A stretch of DNA of 64,000 nucleotides from Synaphobranchus kaupii (taxonomy: Eukaryota; Chordata; Actinopteri; Anguilliformes; Synaphobranchidae), in assembly GCA_029718625.1 (NCBI GenBank), contig CM056385.1, positions 27,228,380 through 27,292,379 of the forward strand, in the 5' to 3' direction. Below the pieces are notes generated by a model. That model was not told where the DNA came from and made no database searches. It saw nothing but the letters and a program-made list of their open reading frames with translations. The position numbers and the translations under genes are program-made. Below, piece after piece: positions 13,874-25,469 of this stretch. How positions within the stretch are numbered: the stretch's first letter is position 1; every line of letters begins with the position of its first letter.

Positions 13874-14007
13874 CAGCCTGAGCTCTCACAGAGGACAACA
13901 CTGGAGACCTGAGGGGAAGTGGAGCCCCCTGCTGGCGGAGCACCCCTCCACTTTGTGCCGTCTCCTGGAGGGGGGCGGTGCCCAGGGGGCGGGCGTGGCG
14001 GGGGGCG
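12639..14007. other. Probable 3' flank of rce1; simple repeats
   Basis: Includes the likely rce1 3' untranslated region (transcribed right to left). No AATAAA on the minus strand is obvious in the first kilobase; an ATTAAA variant is possible near 13170. The stretch also holds a short (TC)n at 13207-13224, a 45-bp direct duplication at about 13450-13540 and a GA run at 13838-13869. Confidence 0.35.
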
Positions 14008-14231
14008 TCAGGAGCACACGGCCCGCGGGCTGCCAGCCAGGCTGCAGATGGGGGCAGAGCCGTAGAAGAAGGGGTCAGTGGCGGGGAAGAAGAGCAGCAG
14101 GAAGACGACCACGCCCAGCAGGTAGCAGAGCAGGATGAGCAGGCGCTGAGGGTGCTCCAGGGCAGCGCTCACCGCAGGGAAACCCATGTAGTTACAGAAG
14201 GAGTGGCACAGCACCGGCCCAACCAGGTGAC
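14008..14231 (-). CDS. rce1: rce1 coding exon 8 (last His/Asn motif, stop)
   Basis: Completes Gly249 and reads [20 protein letters not shown], with the second catalytic His and the Asn, then a hydrophobic segment and a TGA stop at 14010-14008. Acceptor CTCCAG. Confidence 0.95.
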
Positions 14232-17200
14232 CTGGAGACACAAGCACAATTAAAGCAGAGACAAATACACACGCATACACGCACAGCATGTTGTTTGCAT
14301 AAATAATAATGTGATTTACATTTTAACCAACAACATACTGTCCACTACATAAGAATTTGGCATTGGTTTTTTTGGAGACCATGTTGTTTGCATAAGTATA
14401 ATGGCAATTACATTTTAACCTATCAGCGATGCAGTCATTTTAGAGGGCTGCCAATTAGACATAAACACAAAGTAAATATCCGTTAGACAGGATTCAAAAT
14501 GTAGTTTTTTACTTGTTAGCGCTGGAGCTCCCAACTTCAAAATTTAGGAGCACCAGGACAAGTATTTACGGTTGCCCAAGTGTTCCAGATTTTAAATTGC
14601 AGGTCAGACCATTTCAATTTTGGTTGCATGTGTGACCAAAGGTCACAATTTTGAGCACTGATTACAGAAAGAACAGGCTCCATCGTGAAATGCAAATTTG
14701 GGGAAATACTTTTTTTCCCAAATCACATACTTTGGTATGTAAAGAATAAAGGTAAAGTTACGTAACTTGCTCTGAATAGGGGTCTGCTACATGCCTAAAT
14801 GTAATGTAAAAGGAAATTAATAAATTCTGGTAAACACTGAGACCAGACACAGGTGAACCTAACTAATGGCTCAGAAATGTAAATTCCTTTAGAGTTAGAT
14901 TACCATGTACACGTCACAAGTCTTACACATAACGACACAAACGCACGCACGCACCTGTTCTGATAAAGATGAAAGCGGTGTACGCCCCAAAGACAGCAGT
15001 GTAGGAGAACTGGAACACTGAAACACAAAACAGTTTCCTCTTCTTCTCAAATTTATCTCCCACTAATCTAACATCCATCATTGTCATTACATGCTATTTA
15101 TGTCTATAACTGTTTATGTGACAACCAGCCTGTCTATACATACAACCTGGATTCTGGATTGGTTCCTGAAAACTAAGGAATAATTGTGTGTTATTGATAC
15201 ATTTTCAGCATTTCAGTAAATGAACAGGCGGTCACAGTGTTCATTACAAGTAGAGTGGTGCTTGGCATTGATATACTGGTAGAGCGGTCCTAGGCACTGA
15301 TATACTGGTAGAGCGGTGCTGGGCATTGATATACTGGTAGAGTGGTGCTAGGCATTGATATACTGGTAGAGTGGTGCTGGGCATTGATATACTGGTAGAG
15401 TGGTGCTGGGCATTGATATACTGGTAGAGTGGTGCTGGGCATTGATATACTGGTAGAGTGGTGCTGGGCATTGATATACTAGAAAAGTGGTGCTGGGCAT
15501 TGATATACTGGTAGAGTGGCGTTTACAGAATCTTACCTGCAGACAGAAATATTCCCGATATAGACACCTGTCGGTAGCGCAACAGCTCGATCACGTGGTG
15601 GAAATGGGCTGGAATCACACAGTCAGTCAGAACAGGTACAAACTCACACAAAGGAAAAAAATAAAACTCACAGACTGGCGTAGAAACAGAGTCTCACGAC
15701 GTGTGCCGTTTTAATAGGGGGACGGTGCGAAATCTCACAGAGAAAAGGCCCACATGGGGCATAAAGAAAGGCGTAGACGGACAGGGCCGGAGTTAGACGC
15801 TGAAAAGAGGAGCTGTGTCTCAAATTGCATACTTGTGTACTTGTAAGTACACTTCCAAGGGCACTAAGACGTCTGTAGTACTCAATATGCAAGAATGCAG
15901 AGCGCTTAAAAACCCCATAGCTCTACTACAACGTCATAACTCATCTGGGAAAGGAAAAAATAAATAAATAAAAAACTCTTCTGACATTAGTCAGCAAGAA
16001 TCACATCCGGTGCAGGTTAGACTGCAACTGACATCTGAAGTATAGGCAAACAGCTATGCTACAGCAGAAACACATAGCTTGTTATACAAATTTGTGGTGA
16101 AGGGATGTTGGTATAGTTTTATTTATAAAGTAAACAGAGGAAATGCTTAGAGGTATGCAGCCTATATTAAGGTTAAGATGCGGTAAAACATGGGCTGTGT
16201 TTAAAATTTCAGGCTTGTGTTCTATCTAGTGCGTATATCAAGCGCGGAAGTAAGCGGTCACATGATCAAAGTGTGTCCCAAACTCTGTCTGGTATGTTCT
16301 CTTGGCGTACTTGGGATGACCGAAAAACAAAGTATGGCTGTGTCTGAAATTGTATAGTTCCGTACTATTTAACAAACAGTCACGTGATGAAGGAAGTGCG
16401 TCCCAAACCTGCAAGCACACTTAGGCTGCGTCTCAATATTCTTCACTCCCCACCTCCTTTCCTCCACTCCTCTCCTCCACTAGTCTCCTACCCGGAAATA
16501 TGCAAAACTGTCTGTACGTTTCAAGTACAAGTAGTTGCATGAACAGTATACAATATACCTTACATTGCGGTTTGCGTTGAGACATTAATTAATATTTAAC
16601 AATTAATATGTAATTAATATGAAATCAGCAACATTAGATTAGGACACAAAGATCTGTTTCCGGGGAACAGAGGAGAGGAGGTGGTAGTGGAGGAAAGGAG
16701 GGTGCATTTTTTGAGTATTGCGACACACCCCTCGGCTACAATCCACCGGGAGTTTTTCTGGCGTACTTGGGAGGACCAAAAAACGAAGCATTCATCCAAG
16801 CGTACTTTCCCTATGTGTTTTCGGAGCTGGAAATTAAGATTTGGAATTTTCAATACTCAGGTAGGCTAACTGAAAGCCAACACAACTGCCGACACTTGCT
16901 CTTTAAGTGGGAAATAAGGAGACTTCTTTTTAAAAAGCTTTTTCTCAAAAATTGCATATAGGCTAGCCTACATGGCAAGTCAGGGTACAAATGACATTGT
17001 GGCAAACATTACACACATCAATAACTAAACATAAATTAAATTAAATAAAAACTAAAATACTAATTTGGTGGTAAAAGGCATGTCACGAAAAACAAGACAC
17101 CAAAACCGACATAGCCCAATATCTATCGGAAAAAAGGATACAAAGTGGACGAGTATGACAATCAATCGGAATAAAAGGCAAAAAGACATAGCCAATATTT

Positions 17201-20200
17201 TCTTGTTCTTTTTGTTCATAGTATTAACACTTTTCTTGGATTTAAAGGCTAATTGACAAATTTGGCTGTCATTTAAAAAACGAGTAGGCTAAAATTAGGC
17301 TTGATCCCTCTCCATTTGCTAATGTAAAGTATGTAAAATGCACATAAAAGCAGAAAGCAGTGATTTGTAAATTCTTTTTAACATACATTTCATTGAAAAC
17401 AGTACAAAGAAAAGATATTCAATGTACCTCATCAACTTTATAGATTTTTGTAAATATACACCAATTACAAATATGATGCCTGCAACACGTTCCAAAAAAG
17501 TTGAGACGGGCAAAAAAAAAGACTGGGAAGTTCAAAAAACACCTGCTTGGAACATTCCACAGGTAAACATGACTGGGTATAAAAGGATATCAAAAGACTC
17601 TTGATATCTTATTTTCAGGTACTCTTACAAGCAATACTATAACCTCTCTGCATTTGAATGGATCTCTATGGGAATTGGGTGATGGGACTAGATTACGCTG
17701 CAAATTACATGGGAACAGTATGGAACCCATGGTTGGCTAAATGGCTGTAGGTCATCAAGGGTCTTGGGTATCAAACAAGCCTCAAACCATCACTCTGCTG
17801 CAAAATATGCAGTAGATATGGATGGATCACTTGAAGGGTTGTTTCTCCTGACTTATTTTTCCATAGAGTTCAATAGGAAAATTGGGGGGTTTGTATTCCA
17901 ATTGTCATCCTCGCCCGCTTTGGATCCTTTTTCCCCCAAATAGATATCATTTCATTTCATTTCTGTTTAGTTATTGATGTGTGTAATGTTCGCCACAATG
18001 TAATTTGTTCCCTGACTTGCCGTAGCCTATAGGCTATATGTCATTTTTGATAATAAAAAGCTTTTTAAAAGAAGTCAGCTTATTTCCCGCTTGTAGCTTG
18101 TGTCGGCTTTCAGTTAGCCTACCTGAGTATTGAAAATTCCAAATCATCGCTTCCAGCTCAGAAAACACATAGGGAAAGTACGCTCAGATGCATACTTCGT
18201 TTTTCGGTCCTCCCAAGTACAACAGGAAAACTTCCGGTGGTTTGTAAATATAGCTGCGTTCTTGCATACTTGAGTTTGGGATGCTTTATCACGTGACCAT
18301 TTATTAAATAGTACGCAAGTATACAATTTCAGACACAGCCTTACTTTGTTTTTCGGGCCTCCCAAGTACGCCAAAAGAACATACCTGAGTTTGGGACGCA
18401 CTTGATCACGTGACCTCTTACTTCCGCGCTTGATATATACGCACTAGATAGAACACAAGTGTACAAGTTGAGACACAGCCAGGGACTCACCCACTCCGAA
18501 GAAGAGGGGGCAGATGAAGATGGCGATGGTGGGGCCAGCACAGGGCACCAGCATGGGCAGCATACACGCCCGAAACACCAGCTCTTCTGTGAGTGGAGCT
18601 ACCACCTGGTTCCTCAGCCAACGCATGTCACTCACACACAAAGCCCAGAACCAGGGGTCTGTGACAAAATATTATTATTATCATTATTCTTATTATCATT
18701 CTTATTATATTGTTATTACAATTATTTAATTATTCTTATTTTTATTGCTATTATCCCTGTTATTGTTATCATCCTTTATTTAACTGGGGGGTCTTTTTGA
18801 GATCAAAAAATTATTTTTCAAGAGAGCCCTGGCCAAGATAGGCAGCAGCAGAATTAAAAACAGGTAGTTATACAAAAAGACCATTAAAACAAGTTTATTA
18901 TAATCACAACATAAATACAAGGCAACTAAAAAACAAGGTGTCCAATATAAAAGTGAGTGAAAAAGCTAATTAAAACAATGACAGCCTAGTGAGTCTGCCT
19001 CCATTTTTCTTATTTTTGATTTAAAAACATTTAATGACATTAAATCCATAAGCTTTAAGCCCTTCTGAAACATATTCCAACCAGAGGGTGCAGAAAACGC
19101 ACGCACACACCATGCCCCATACACATTAATGCAGTTGAATGAAGGAGCTCACCAAAGCCCAGTTTAATTCCATCAACAAGACCCCAGGGGCTGTCCAGGG
19201 TCAGCTGGATCAGGGGTCCCAGGAACAGAGCCTGAGGGGGGGGGGGGGGGGGGGGGGGGGGTCACAGATTCAGCACAGAAATCTTCACCATTCAGTAGCA
19301 CCACATTAACAGCTTAAAGCAAACTGTACCATAAATGTACAGGTATATCTCTATTGAAGCTCTACACACTGCTTTAAAGAAGAATTTTAGCCATGTTCAA
19401 TTTTTTGTACTTTCTCCTTAAAGTAGATCAACTAGAACATTTTTTTTTTTTTTTTTTTTGCCCAGACGCAGAGTGTGCGGGCCTAAGCGAGTGAATGTGG
19501 GTAACCCAGTCAATATTGTTTCCCCAGCGGGAGGGGGACTTGGTATTGACATTTTACTCAACTTTTTACTTCAGGAAAGTTAAGCCAGATAGCTACACTC
19601 TCCAGAGGAAGACATCGCCCATGTTTTAAACTTAATCAATGTTCGCTCCCGCTCACATACTCTGACACACACTCACCTTTGAGAATCAGATGCACTCCGT
19701 TGCCCTGGTATGCAGGCCAACCTGCATGCCCCAGAACAATATCCGCTGTGCCTTGTCAAATATTCCCCACTGGCTGCATACAGGCGTCCGGGCTGAGCTA
19801 GGCTTGTTTTACAAGCTATCCCTTTTTCGGTATACTGAATCTACTAATGTCCCATAATGCATTTCTTTTTCTCTTACCCAGAACACTAATCTGCAAAAAT
19901 TACAGGGTAAAAGGAAATAATGAATCGCTCTCCATCTTGTGTCAAATGTAACAAAATATTAATTTTGTCACTGTGATGCATACATCCAGCACAACTACAC
20001 ACATGTAGTGTGGCAGTGTAGTATAATGGTTAAGGAACTGGACTTGTAACCGAAAGGTTGCAGGTTCGATTCCCAGGTAGGACACTGCCGTTGTACCCTT
20101 GAGCAAGGTACTTAACCTGAATTGCTTCAGTATATATCCAGCTGTATAAATGGATAAATGTAATAAGAAGTTGTGTAAGTCGCTCTGGATAAGAGCGTCT

Positions 20201-23200
20201 GCTAAATGCCTGTAATGTAATGTAATTTGTACGTCAGCTCTATTTGCATTTTGGTCCATACGACACTTCATTTTGATTGTAAAAACTTCTATTGGAATTG
20301 CTATAATTACAAATTTTCAGGAAAAATGTTTTGGTCAGAAAAGCTGAACAGGCAAGCATTATACACCATCAGTTTATCACCAGAAACTACCCACCAGCGA
20401 GACGCCTAGAATAAGACGATGTGCCAAATAAATAAAACCGTTGACAGGGTTTGAAAACAGCAGTGGAGTTTGTAGTGTTCAAAGGCAATAATGCTGCTGA
20501 TGTTTATAAGGGGACAGGTTGTCTAAAGTCTGAGGTGGGTGAATTAAAAACAGCTTACAGTAAATAAACCTGCTGCTAGAAATATCTCTCACCATAGTGA
20601 GTACCAGAGGCAAAGTGGCAGCTGCAAGGAAGCCCTCCAGCCGAATTCCCATCAGGGCCAACAGAGTGGGTCCTGGCTACAGAGATAGGCAGGGAGGGAG
20701 GGAGGAAAGAGGGAGAGGGGGGGAGAGAGAGAGAGAGTAGATGGGAAGGATATGCACATGTTGGCAGAAGTCTTCAGCTTTTTATCTTTGAGCTGTTAAA
20801 TGATCACTGACACAGACAGTGTGCCCAGGGATAGTTTTCTGGCTCAGGTGCTTCCCAACAAAACAAACCAACAAAAACCCCAACCCAGAAACATATGTAT
20901 TCAAAACAACAGAGTTTTACAGTGTCAGCACCAGACCCTCTTCTTCATCTACCTCACATATAGTAGCACCTATAACCCACTTCAAATTCATCCAGGTTGC
21001 AGTTACCACCATAGCCTGCAGTATTAAACAAGCATCACTTCCCTGCCTGTCCTGGCTACATTTTCTTTCTTTGTTGCCAGCTTTGCTTGGCCAAACATAG
21101 AATTTATCAGTGTAGAGGACAACTTTTTCTCTTCTTTAGTTGTGACCTCGGTTTGGTCGGGGTCTAGAGAATTCTAGATATCCTGAACTAAAACAGATTT
21201 AAGACTGAAACCAAAGAATCTTCAACTTCACAGGCCTTTATTAACAGTGTCTGTTGAGGTCAATTACAGCATGTGAGGAAAAGCAAGTTTACCCAGGTCA
21301 TGCAGCAATGGACTCTGGGGTGGGGTGGGGCACAGCACCTTTATATCTGGACTAAATAACATATCTCACGTCACTCACATATGGCCCTATCCGCCCCATA
21401 CCCAAAGCTCATCCCTGCCTGGTAGTGGCCCATCCGCCCCATACCCAAAGCTCATCCCTGCCTGCTAGTGGCCCATCCGCCCCATACCCAAAGCTCATCC
21501 CTGCCTGGTAGTGGCCCATCCGCCCCATACCCAAAGCTCATCCCTGCCTGGTAGTGGCCCATCCGCCCCATACCCAAAGCTCATCCCTGCCTGGTAGTGG
21601 GCCCATCCGCCCCATACCCAAAGCTCATCCCTGCCTGGGTAGTGGCCCATCCGCCCCATACCCAAAGCTCATCCCTGCCTGGTAGTGGCCCATCCGCCCC
21701 ATACCCAAAGCTCATCCCTGCCTGCTAGTGGCTACTTTTGCATGTCAACAGCATAGCAATGGGCCTTATCTACAGTGCATCCGGAAAGTATTCACAGCGC
21801 TTCACTTTTTCCACATTTTGTTCTGTTACAGCCTTATTCCAAAATTGATTAAATTCATTTTTTCCCTCAAAATTCTACACACAACACCCCATAATGACAA
21901 TGTGAAAAAAGTTTTTTTGAGATTTTTGCAAATTTATTAAAAATAAAAAACTAAAATGTCTCATTTACATAAGTATTCATACCCTTTGCTTTAACGTATT
22001 TTTAAAGTATCATATTTAATATTTGGTCGCATATCCTTTACATGCTGTTACTTCCTGAAGTCTGTGACTATCAACATCAAAAAACTGTCGATATCTTATT
22101 TTCAGGTACTGTTACAAGCGATACTATAACCTCTCTGCATTTGAATGGATCTTTATGGGAATTGGGGGGTGAGACTAGATTCAGCTGTAAATTACACTGG
22201 TACAGTATGGAACACATGGCTGGCTAAATGGCTGTAAGTTATCAAGGGTCTGAGCTATCAAACGAGCCCCAAACCATCACTCTGTTGCCAGATATGGAGT
22301 AGATGTGGATGGATCACTTTAAGGGTTGTTTCTCCTGACTTTTTTCCCCATAGAGTTCTATAGGAAAATGAGTCCGGAGAAATAACCCTTGCAGTGATCC
22401 ATCCACATCTACTCCATATCTGGCAACAGAGTGATGGTTTGGGGCTCGTTTGATAGCTCAGACCCTTGATAACTTACAGCCATTTAGCCAGCCATGTGTT
22501 CCATACTGTACCAGTGTAATTTACAGCTGAATCTAGTCTCACCCCCCAATTTCCATAGAGATCCATTCAAATGCAGAGAGGTTATAGTATCGCTTGTAAC
22601 AGTACCTGAAAATAAGATATCGACAGTTTTTTGATGTTGATGGTCACAGACTTCAGGAAGTAACAGCATGTAAAGGATATGCGACCAAATATGAAATATG
22701 ATACTTTAAAAATACGTTAAAGCAAAGGGTATGAATACTTATGTAAATGAGAAATTTTATTTTTTTATTTTTAATAAATTTGCAAAAATCTCAAAAAATT
22801 TTTTTCACATTGTCATTATGGGCTGTTGTGTGTAGAATTTTGAGGGAAAAAAATGAATTTAATCAATTTTGGAATAAGGCTGTAACAGAACAAAATGTGG
22901 AAAAAGTGAAGCGCTGTGAATACTTTCCGGATGCACTGTATATAAGAAGTATCTCGTTTCACAGAAAGAGAGAAGTGAAGACACTTCCATTTGAGCATTG
23001 GAATGCTAACTCATAATACAATGAGAAAGGAGTAAACAATGTATTAAGGCATATATTCAGTAAACTTGTATAAAACACACACATTAGTATTCCATGCTGT
23101 CAATCACGTATTTGTTAGTATATAAACATATCATTGGTCTATGTATTGGTTAAAATACAAAAGATACAGAAGTTCTGGCATCTTCCCAGAAATGGGCCTT

Positions 23201-25469
23201 TGGCTCATAAATGAAACTTGACCTTAACTTCAGTGCATGGCACTGTGTTTCTTTAAACGAGCCCAATCTACTTGCAGTTACTTAAGCTACTTTGTTATTA
23301 TAGAATACATTTCCAATCACATATAAATTAATTAATATGGCGTATAAAACATTAGGTTAAACAGTATTTTCTTCAACATTGGCAAGCACCAATATTTCTC
23401 ATTCTTGCTGTATTTTATACTAGGGAGAAAAACCTCATCTAATTCCCCCACCCAGCTATTGAACAGCTCTAACACAGGCCGTACACTCATACATCCATTA
23501 CTCAGGTGAAAAATATTCTGATTAATATCCTCTCCTTGCCTACAACAGTATTGAACCTGGCAGCCACACTACTAGCCACAATCCTATGGAACACCCTCCA
23601 CTGAAGGTCCTTTGTGCATTTGTGTTAAGTTAAAAGTTAAGTTTAAGCTATACTTTTTATTGACCTTGTGGGGTCATTTGTCCTCTGCATTTGACCCATC
23701 CTAACTACTTAGGAGCAGTGGGCAGCCACAGTGCAGCGCCCAAGGACTAACTCCAGTTCTGAGGCCAGTGCCTTGGTCAAGGACAATAGCAGGAGTATAC
23801 CTAACCTGACATACATGTCTGTGGTGTGGGAGGAAACCCTCACAAACCCAGAGACAACATGCTAACTCCATGCAGAGAGGACCCGTACTCGAACCCAGAA
23901 CCTCTACAATACCTTCCAGGAGGGCTAGACTTCTGCATCAATTCCTGGCCCCCCGATTACTCAGACCCCTACATTACAGCACTGCCACATAAACAATGCC
24001 CTCTGTGTTCTGCAGTGGTTTTACAAATAAAACTGAAAACTGAACATTCTTGCACAGCCTCTGTCTGAGAAAGAGAATAACAAATTGTATGTATGTTCAA
24101 TATGCTTTGAGACTGCTGATCCACTTCTATCAATAAAGCACAGCTGAATTTAATTAAATTTAACTGGGTGAGAGAATGCTGAAATCACTCCAGTAACTGG
24201 ATTTGAGTAACCAGTAAATTTGCATGCCTGAGAAAAACATAGTCCTATGTTCAGCTGGTAAGTCTTTGATGCCTTGTTAAGTGTTGTCTGAAATGAGAGG
24301 TCCAACTAGTCTCATTAACATTATCACTTTCCATATGTAACCACCACAGCTACTGAACTTTGCCACACCTAGAACGGCTTCAACTAATCTCGCATATGGG
24401 GACCAGAAATTCCACTTTTATTAATGTTTAGTGGTCTAAAGCTCTGAACTGGTGGTGTAAAGTCGTCTTTATGGCCAAGCAGACTGCTCTTGTCAAAGCA
24501 AACCAGGCATGCACATGACATGTTTACAAACCTCTTTGCCGTAGTGAACTGTGGGTCTTCCCCTAGACTTGCTGTTGAGAACACACCATTAGTATAAGAG
24601 ATGCATGTACCTCCTATTAATTGAACTAAAATTATGAAAAGCAAAGCAACTTGTACGCATTTGTGCAATAGCTGCATGGCAGTGTCTCGTTAGGCGCAGC
24701 TTGAGAATTAGGTTTCGCAGTGAAATATTAGAAAAAAAAAAAAAAAAATATGAAACTGTCCTGTGTCGTAGACTGCGGCACTCACCCTGACGCCGGTGTA
24801 CTGTTTCCATGCCCACACAAAGACTGGTGACAGCGCCGACACGATCAGCACACTGGTGAATCGCCTCTTGATCACAGCTGGGTGATCCCTAACACGCAAA
24901 CATACAACGTATGTCAGTACACTAAAGATTCTATATACAAACCCCGCAATCAAATCGTGGATATGTGGAAAACATGCAGCGAGTTATGCAGTGAGTTCAC
25001 GTCGCTACTGCCTTCACAAAAAAACAGTTCAACCTTGCCAGCTGATAACGTTAGCAGGTAAAGCTGCATCTCTTGACAAGCAGTGAAAACTAATATATGT
25101 TGTGGTGAGGTCTGCAGCCAGTTCGCTTTTGATGTTGAATAACTAAAGATATTGCTGCAAACGCTTACAGTAGGCTATACCCACAGATAATCAAGTGAAA
25201 ATGCTAGTTAGAAATGGCTTGCGCCAGTCATGGTTGGTATACGTTAGCTTACTATTGCGATAATGACGATATCGAGTGCAGAAAATGATTTACCTGGGCA
25301 GTTCGGCCCGCCACACATATAAACTTCCAACGTAAGAGCAGGCAAGCAGCAAACATGACAGCACCGACACCCAGCAAAGTCCGTCCGGCGACACGAAACC
25401 ACCATTGTTATTTATCGATACTTTGTCGGAAAACATTGAATGAAACGTGAAATCATCATCCTCTGACAT
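14008..25469 (-). CDS. rce1: CAAX prenyl protease 2 (RCE1), eight exons
   Basis: Membrane protease of the endoplasmic reticulum that cleaves the last three residues from farnesylated or geranylgeranylated CAAX proteins such as Ras, before carboxyl methylation by ICMT. Coding exons, in order: 25469-25294, 24888-24786, 20676-20593, 19231-19153, 18658-18491, 15608-15537, 15017-14955, 14231-14008. All introns are GT-AG and all phases close, giving 969 nt and 322 residues, close to the usual vertebrate length of about 330. The ABI/CAAX protease residues are present: TEELVFR at 171-177 (Glu172/Glu173), HFHH at 205-208, and HSFCNY at 258-263 (His258, Asn262). Several hydrophobic segments fit a polytopic membrane protein (for example 31-53, 191-203, 279-297). 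The start is the first ATG, with G at -3; an upstream in-frame TTG is not needed. Recognised from strong similarity to human RCE1. Confidence 0.96.
14955..15017 (-). CDS. rce1: rce1 coding exon 7
   Basis: Completes Val228 and reads [20 protein letters not shown], a conserved membrane segment. Acceptor TTTCAG, donor GTGCGT. Confidence 0.93.
15251..15520. repeat. Minisatellite, 29-bp unit, about 9 copies, in rce1 intron 6
   Basis: The unit gtagagtggtgctgggcatt plus gatatactg repeats about nine times with few substitutions. It ends about 16 bp from the splice donor of rce1 exon 6. Confidence 0.93.
15537..15608 (-). CDS. rce1: rce1 coding exon 6 (first His motif)
   Basis: Completes Ala204 and reads [20 protein letters not shown], containing the conserved histidine motif. 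Acceptor CCAG, donor GTAAGA. A 29-bp minisatellite lies just inside the following intron. Confidence 0.93.
15800..15895. mobile_element. Fragment of a ctgtgtctcaaattgcatac-type repeat
   Basis: Starts gagctgtgtctcaaattgca, similar to the ends of the inverted-repeat element at 16193-18480. It appears to be a solitary terminal fragment in rce1 intron 5. Confidence 0.5.
16193..18480. mobile_element. Long inverted-repeat (foldback) element in rce1 intron 5
   Basis: The left end (GGCTGTGTTTAAAATTTCAG from 16193) and the right end (reverse complement GGCTGTGTCTCAACTTGTAC from 18480) start a pair of diverged inverted arms. Shared inverted blocks include the region with gcgcggaagtaag, the ggcgtacttggga block, tcacgtgat, the gtaggctaactgaaag block near 16861 and its mirror near 18107, and the cacacatcaataactaaac block near 17011 with its mirror near 17967. 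The left arm carries an extra segment at about 16430-16680. The loop holds another fragment (17590-17905). No transposase is encoded. The superfamily is unknown. Confidence 0.82.
17590..17905. mobile_element. Foldback core fragment, copy D
   Basis: One arm of the foldback core (gatatcttattttcaggtac, then ataacctctctgcatttgaa, through ggatggatcactt to gttgtttctcctgactt). It is about 300 bp long with more substitutions than copies A and B. It lies in the loop of the larger inverted-repeat element, next to a further fragment (17470-17590) that resembles another fish DNA transposon (tgcaacacgttccaaaaaag). Confidence 0.8.
18491..18658 (-). CDS. rce1: rce1 coding exon 5 (catalytic Glu pair)
   Basis: Residues 148-203. 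Carries [20 protein letters not shown], the core motif of the family with both catalytic Glu residues. The donor is GTGAGT; an inverted-repeat element starts 10 nt into the intron. Confidence 0.96.
18661..19100. repeat. AT-rich simple sequence and unclassified interspersed repeat in rce1 intron 4
   Basis: A degenerate TTATTA-type simple repeat (18668-18780) is followed by a segment with caagagagccctggccaaga that I recognise as a common fish repeat phrase. Ends are not defined. Confidence 0.4.
19153..19231 (-). CDS. rce1: rce1 coding exon 4
   Basis: Residues 122-147 plus one base. Reads [17 protein letters not shown]. The acceptor is preceded by an unbroken run of 26 C on the coding strand (plus-strand G run 19236-19261), then TCAG. 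Confidence 0.93.
19236..19261. repeat. G26 homopolymer at rce1 exon 4 acceptor
   Basis: On the coding (minus) strand this is a run of about 26 C immediately before TCAG, acting as the whole polypyrimidine tract. Confidence 0.9.
20011..20226 (+). mobile_element. tRNA-derived SINE (V-SINE-like), sense copy
   Basis: The tRNA-like head has an A-box region (gtataatggttaaggaactg) and a clear B box GGTTCGATTCC at 20063-20073. Then follows a conserved central part (acactgccgttgtacccttg and onward) and a 3' tail gtcgctctggataagagcgt ctgctaaatg ending in aatgtaatgtaat. The architecture fits the V-SINE type of fish; the exact family name is an inference. It lies in rce1 intron 3, opposite to the gene. 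Confidence 0.85.
20593..20676 (-). CDS. rce1: rce1 coding exon 3
   Basis: Twenty-eight codons (residues 94-121), phase 0 at both ends, reading [16 protein letters not shown] then a hydrophobic stretch. Acceptor TGTAG, donor GTGAGA. Confidence 0.93.
20677..20750. repeat. GA-rich low complexity
   Basis: gagggagggaggaaagaggg-type sequence directly upstream of rce1 exon 3 on the coding strand, giving a CT-rich tract before the acceptor. Confidence 0.6.
21382..21732. repeat. Minisatellite, 43-bp unit, about 8 copies, in rce1 intron 2
   Basis: The unit tagtggcccatccgccccat plus acccaaagctcatccctgcc plus tgg repeats about eight times with one-base indels. It ends about 40 bp from the palindromic element at 21773. 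Confidence 0.93.
21773..22938. mobile_element. Spacerless 1.17-kb palindromic Tc1-type element, copy B
   Basis: Ends are CAGTGCATCCGGAAAGTATT and its inverse, flanked by TA at 21771-21772 and 22939-22940. The two arms, each about 580 bp, are reverse complements with only scattered differences and meet at about 22355 (ccatagagttctatagg) with no spacer. It encodes no transposase; open frames of about 60 codons inside are chance. It lies in rce1 intron 2 and would be transcribed as one hairpin. Confidence 0.93.
22941..23620. other. rce1 intron 2, nothing recognised
   Basis: AT-rich intronic sequence with no element end or exon identified. Confidence 0.4.
23625..23925. repeat. Interspersed repeat with tRNA-like/SINE-type segment, minus orientation
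   Basis: Contains gtcatttgtcctctgcattt gaccc, ggagcagtgggcagcc and ttggtcaaggacaa, a repeat common in fish genomes. It is followed by gtgtgggaggaaaccctcac and ccatgcagagag with a B-box-like ctcgaaccc, which mirrors the repeat at 39043-39210 in the opposite orientation. Confidence 0.55.
23926..24785. other. rce1 intron 2, remainder
   Basis: No element recognised apart from an A run at 24731-24748 close to the donor of exon 2. Confidence 0.35.
24786..24888 (-). CDS. rce1: rce1 coding exon 2
   Basis: Begins with the last base of the Arg59 codon and reads [14 protein letters not shown], the most conserved N-terminal motif of vertebrate RCE1, through to Arg93. Acceptor TTAG, donor GTGAGT-like (GTGAG). 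Confidence 0.95.
25294..25469 (-). CDS. rce1: rce1 coding exon 1
   Basis: Codons 1-58 plus two bases of codon 59. The N-terminus (MSEDDDFTF and onward) is variable. The first membrane segment reads [20 protein letters not shown]. Donor GTAAAT follows CTGCCCAG. Confidence 0.93.

Noticed and set aside
20011..20226. A tRNA gene suggested by the B box
   Set aside because: The head is degenerate and followed by a conserved SINE body and tail; a second antisense copy exists at 38111.
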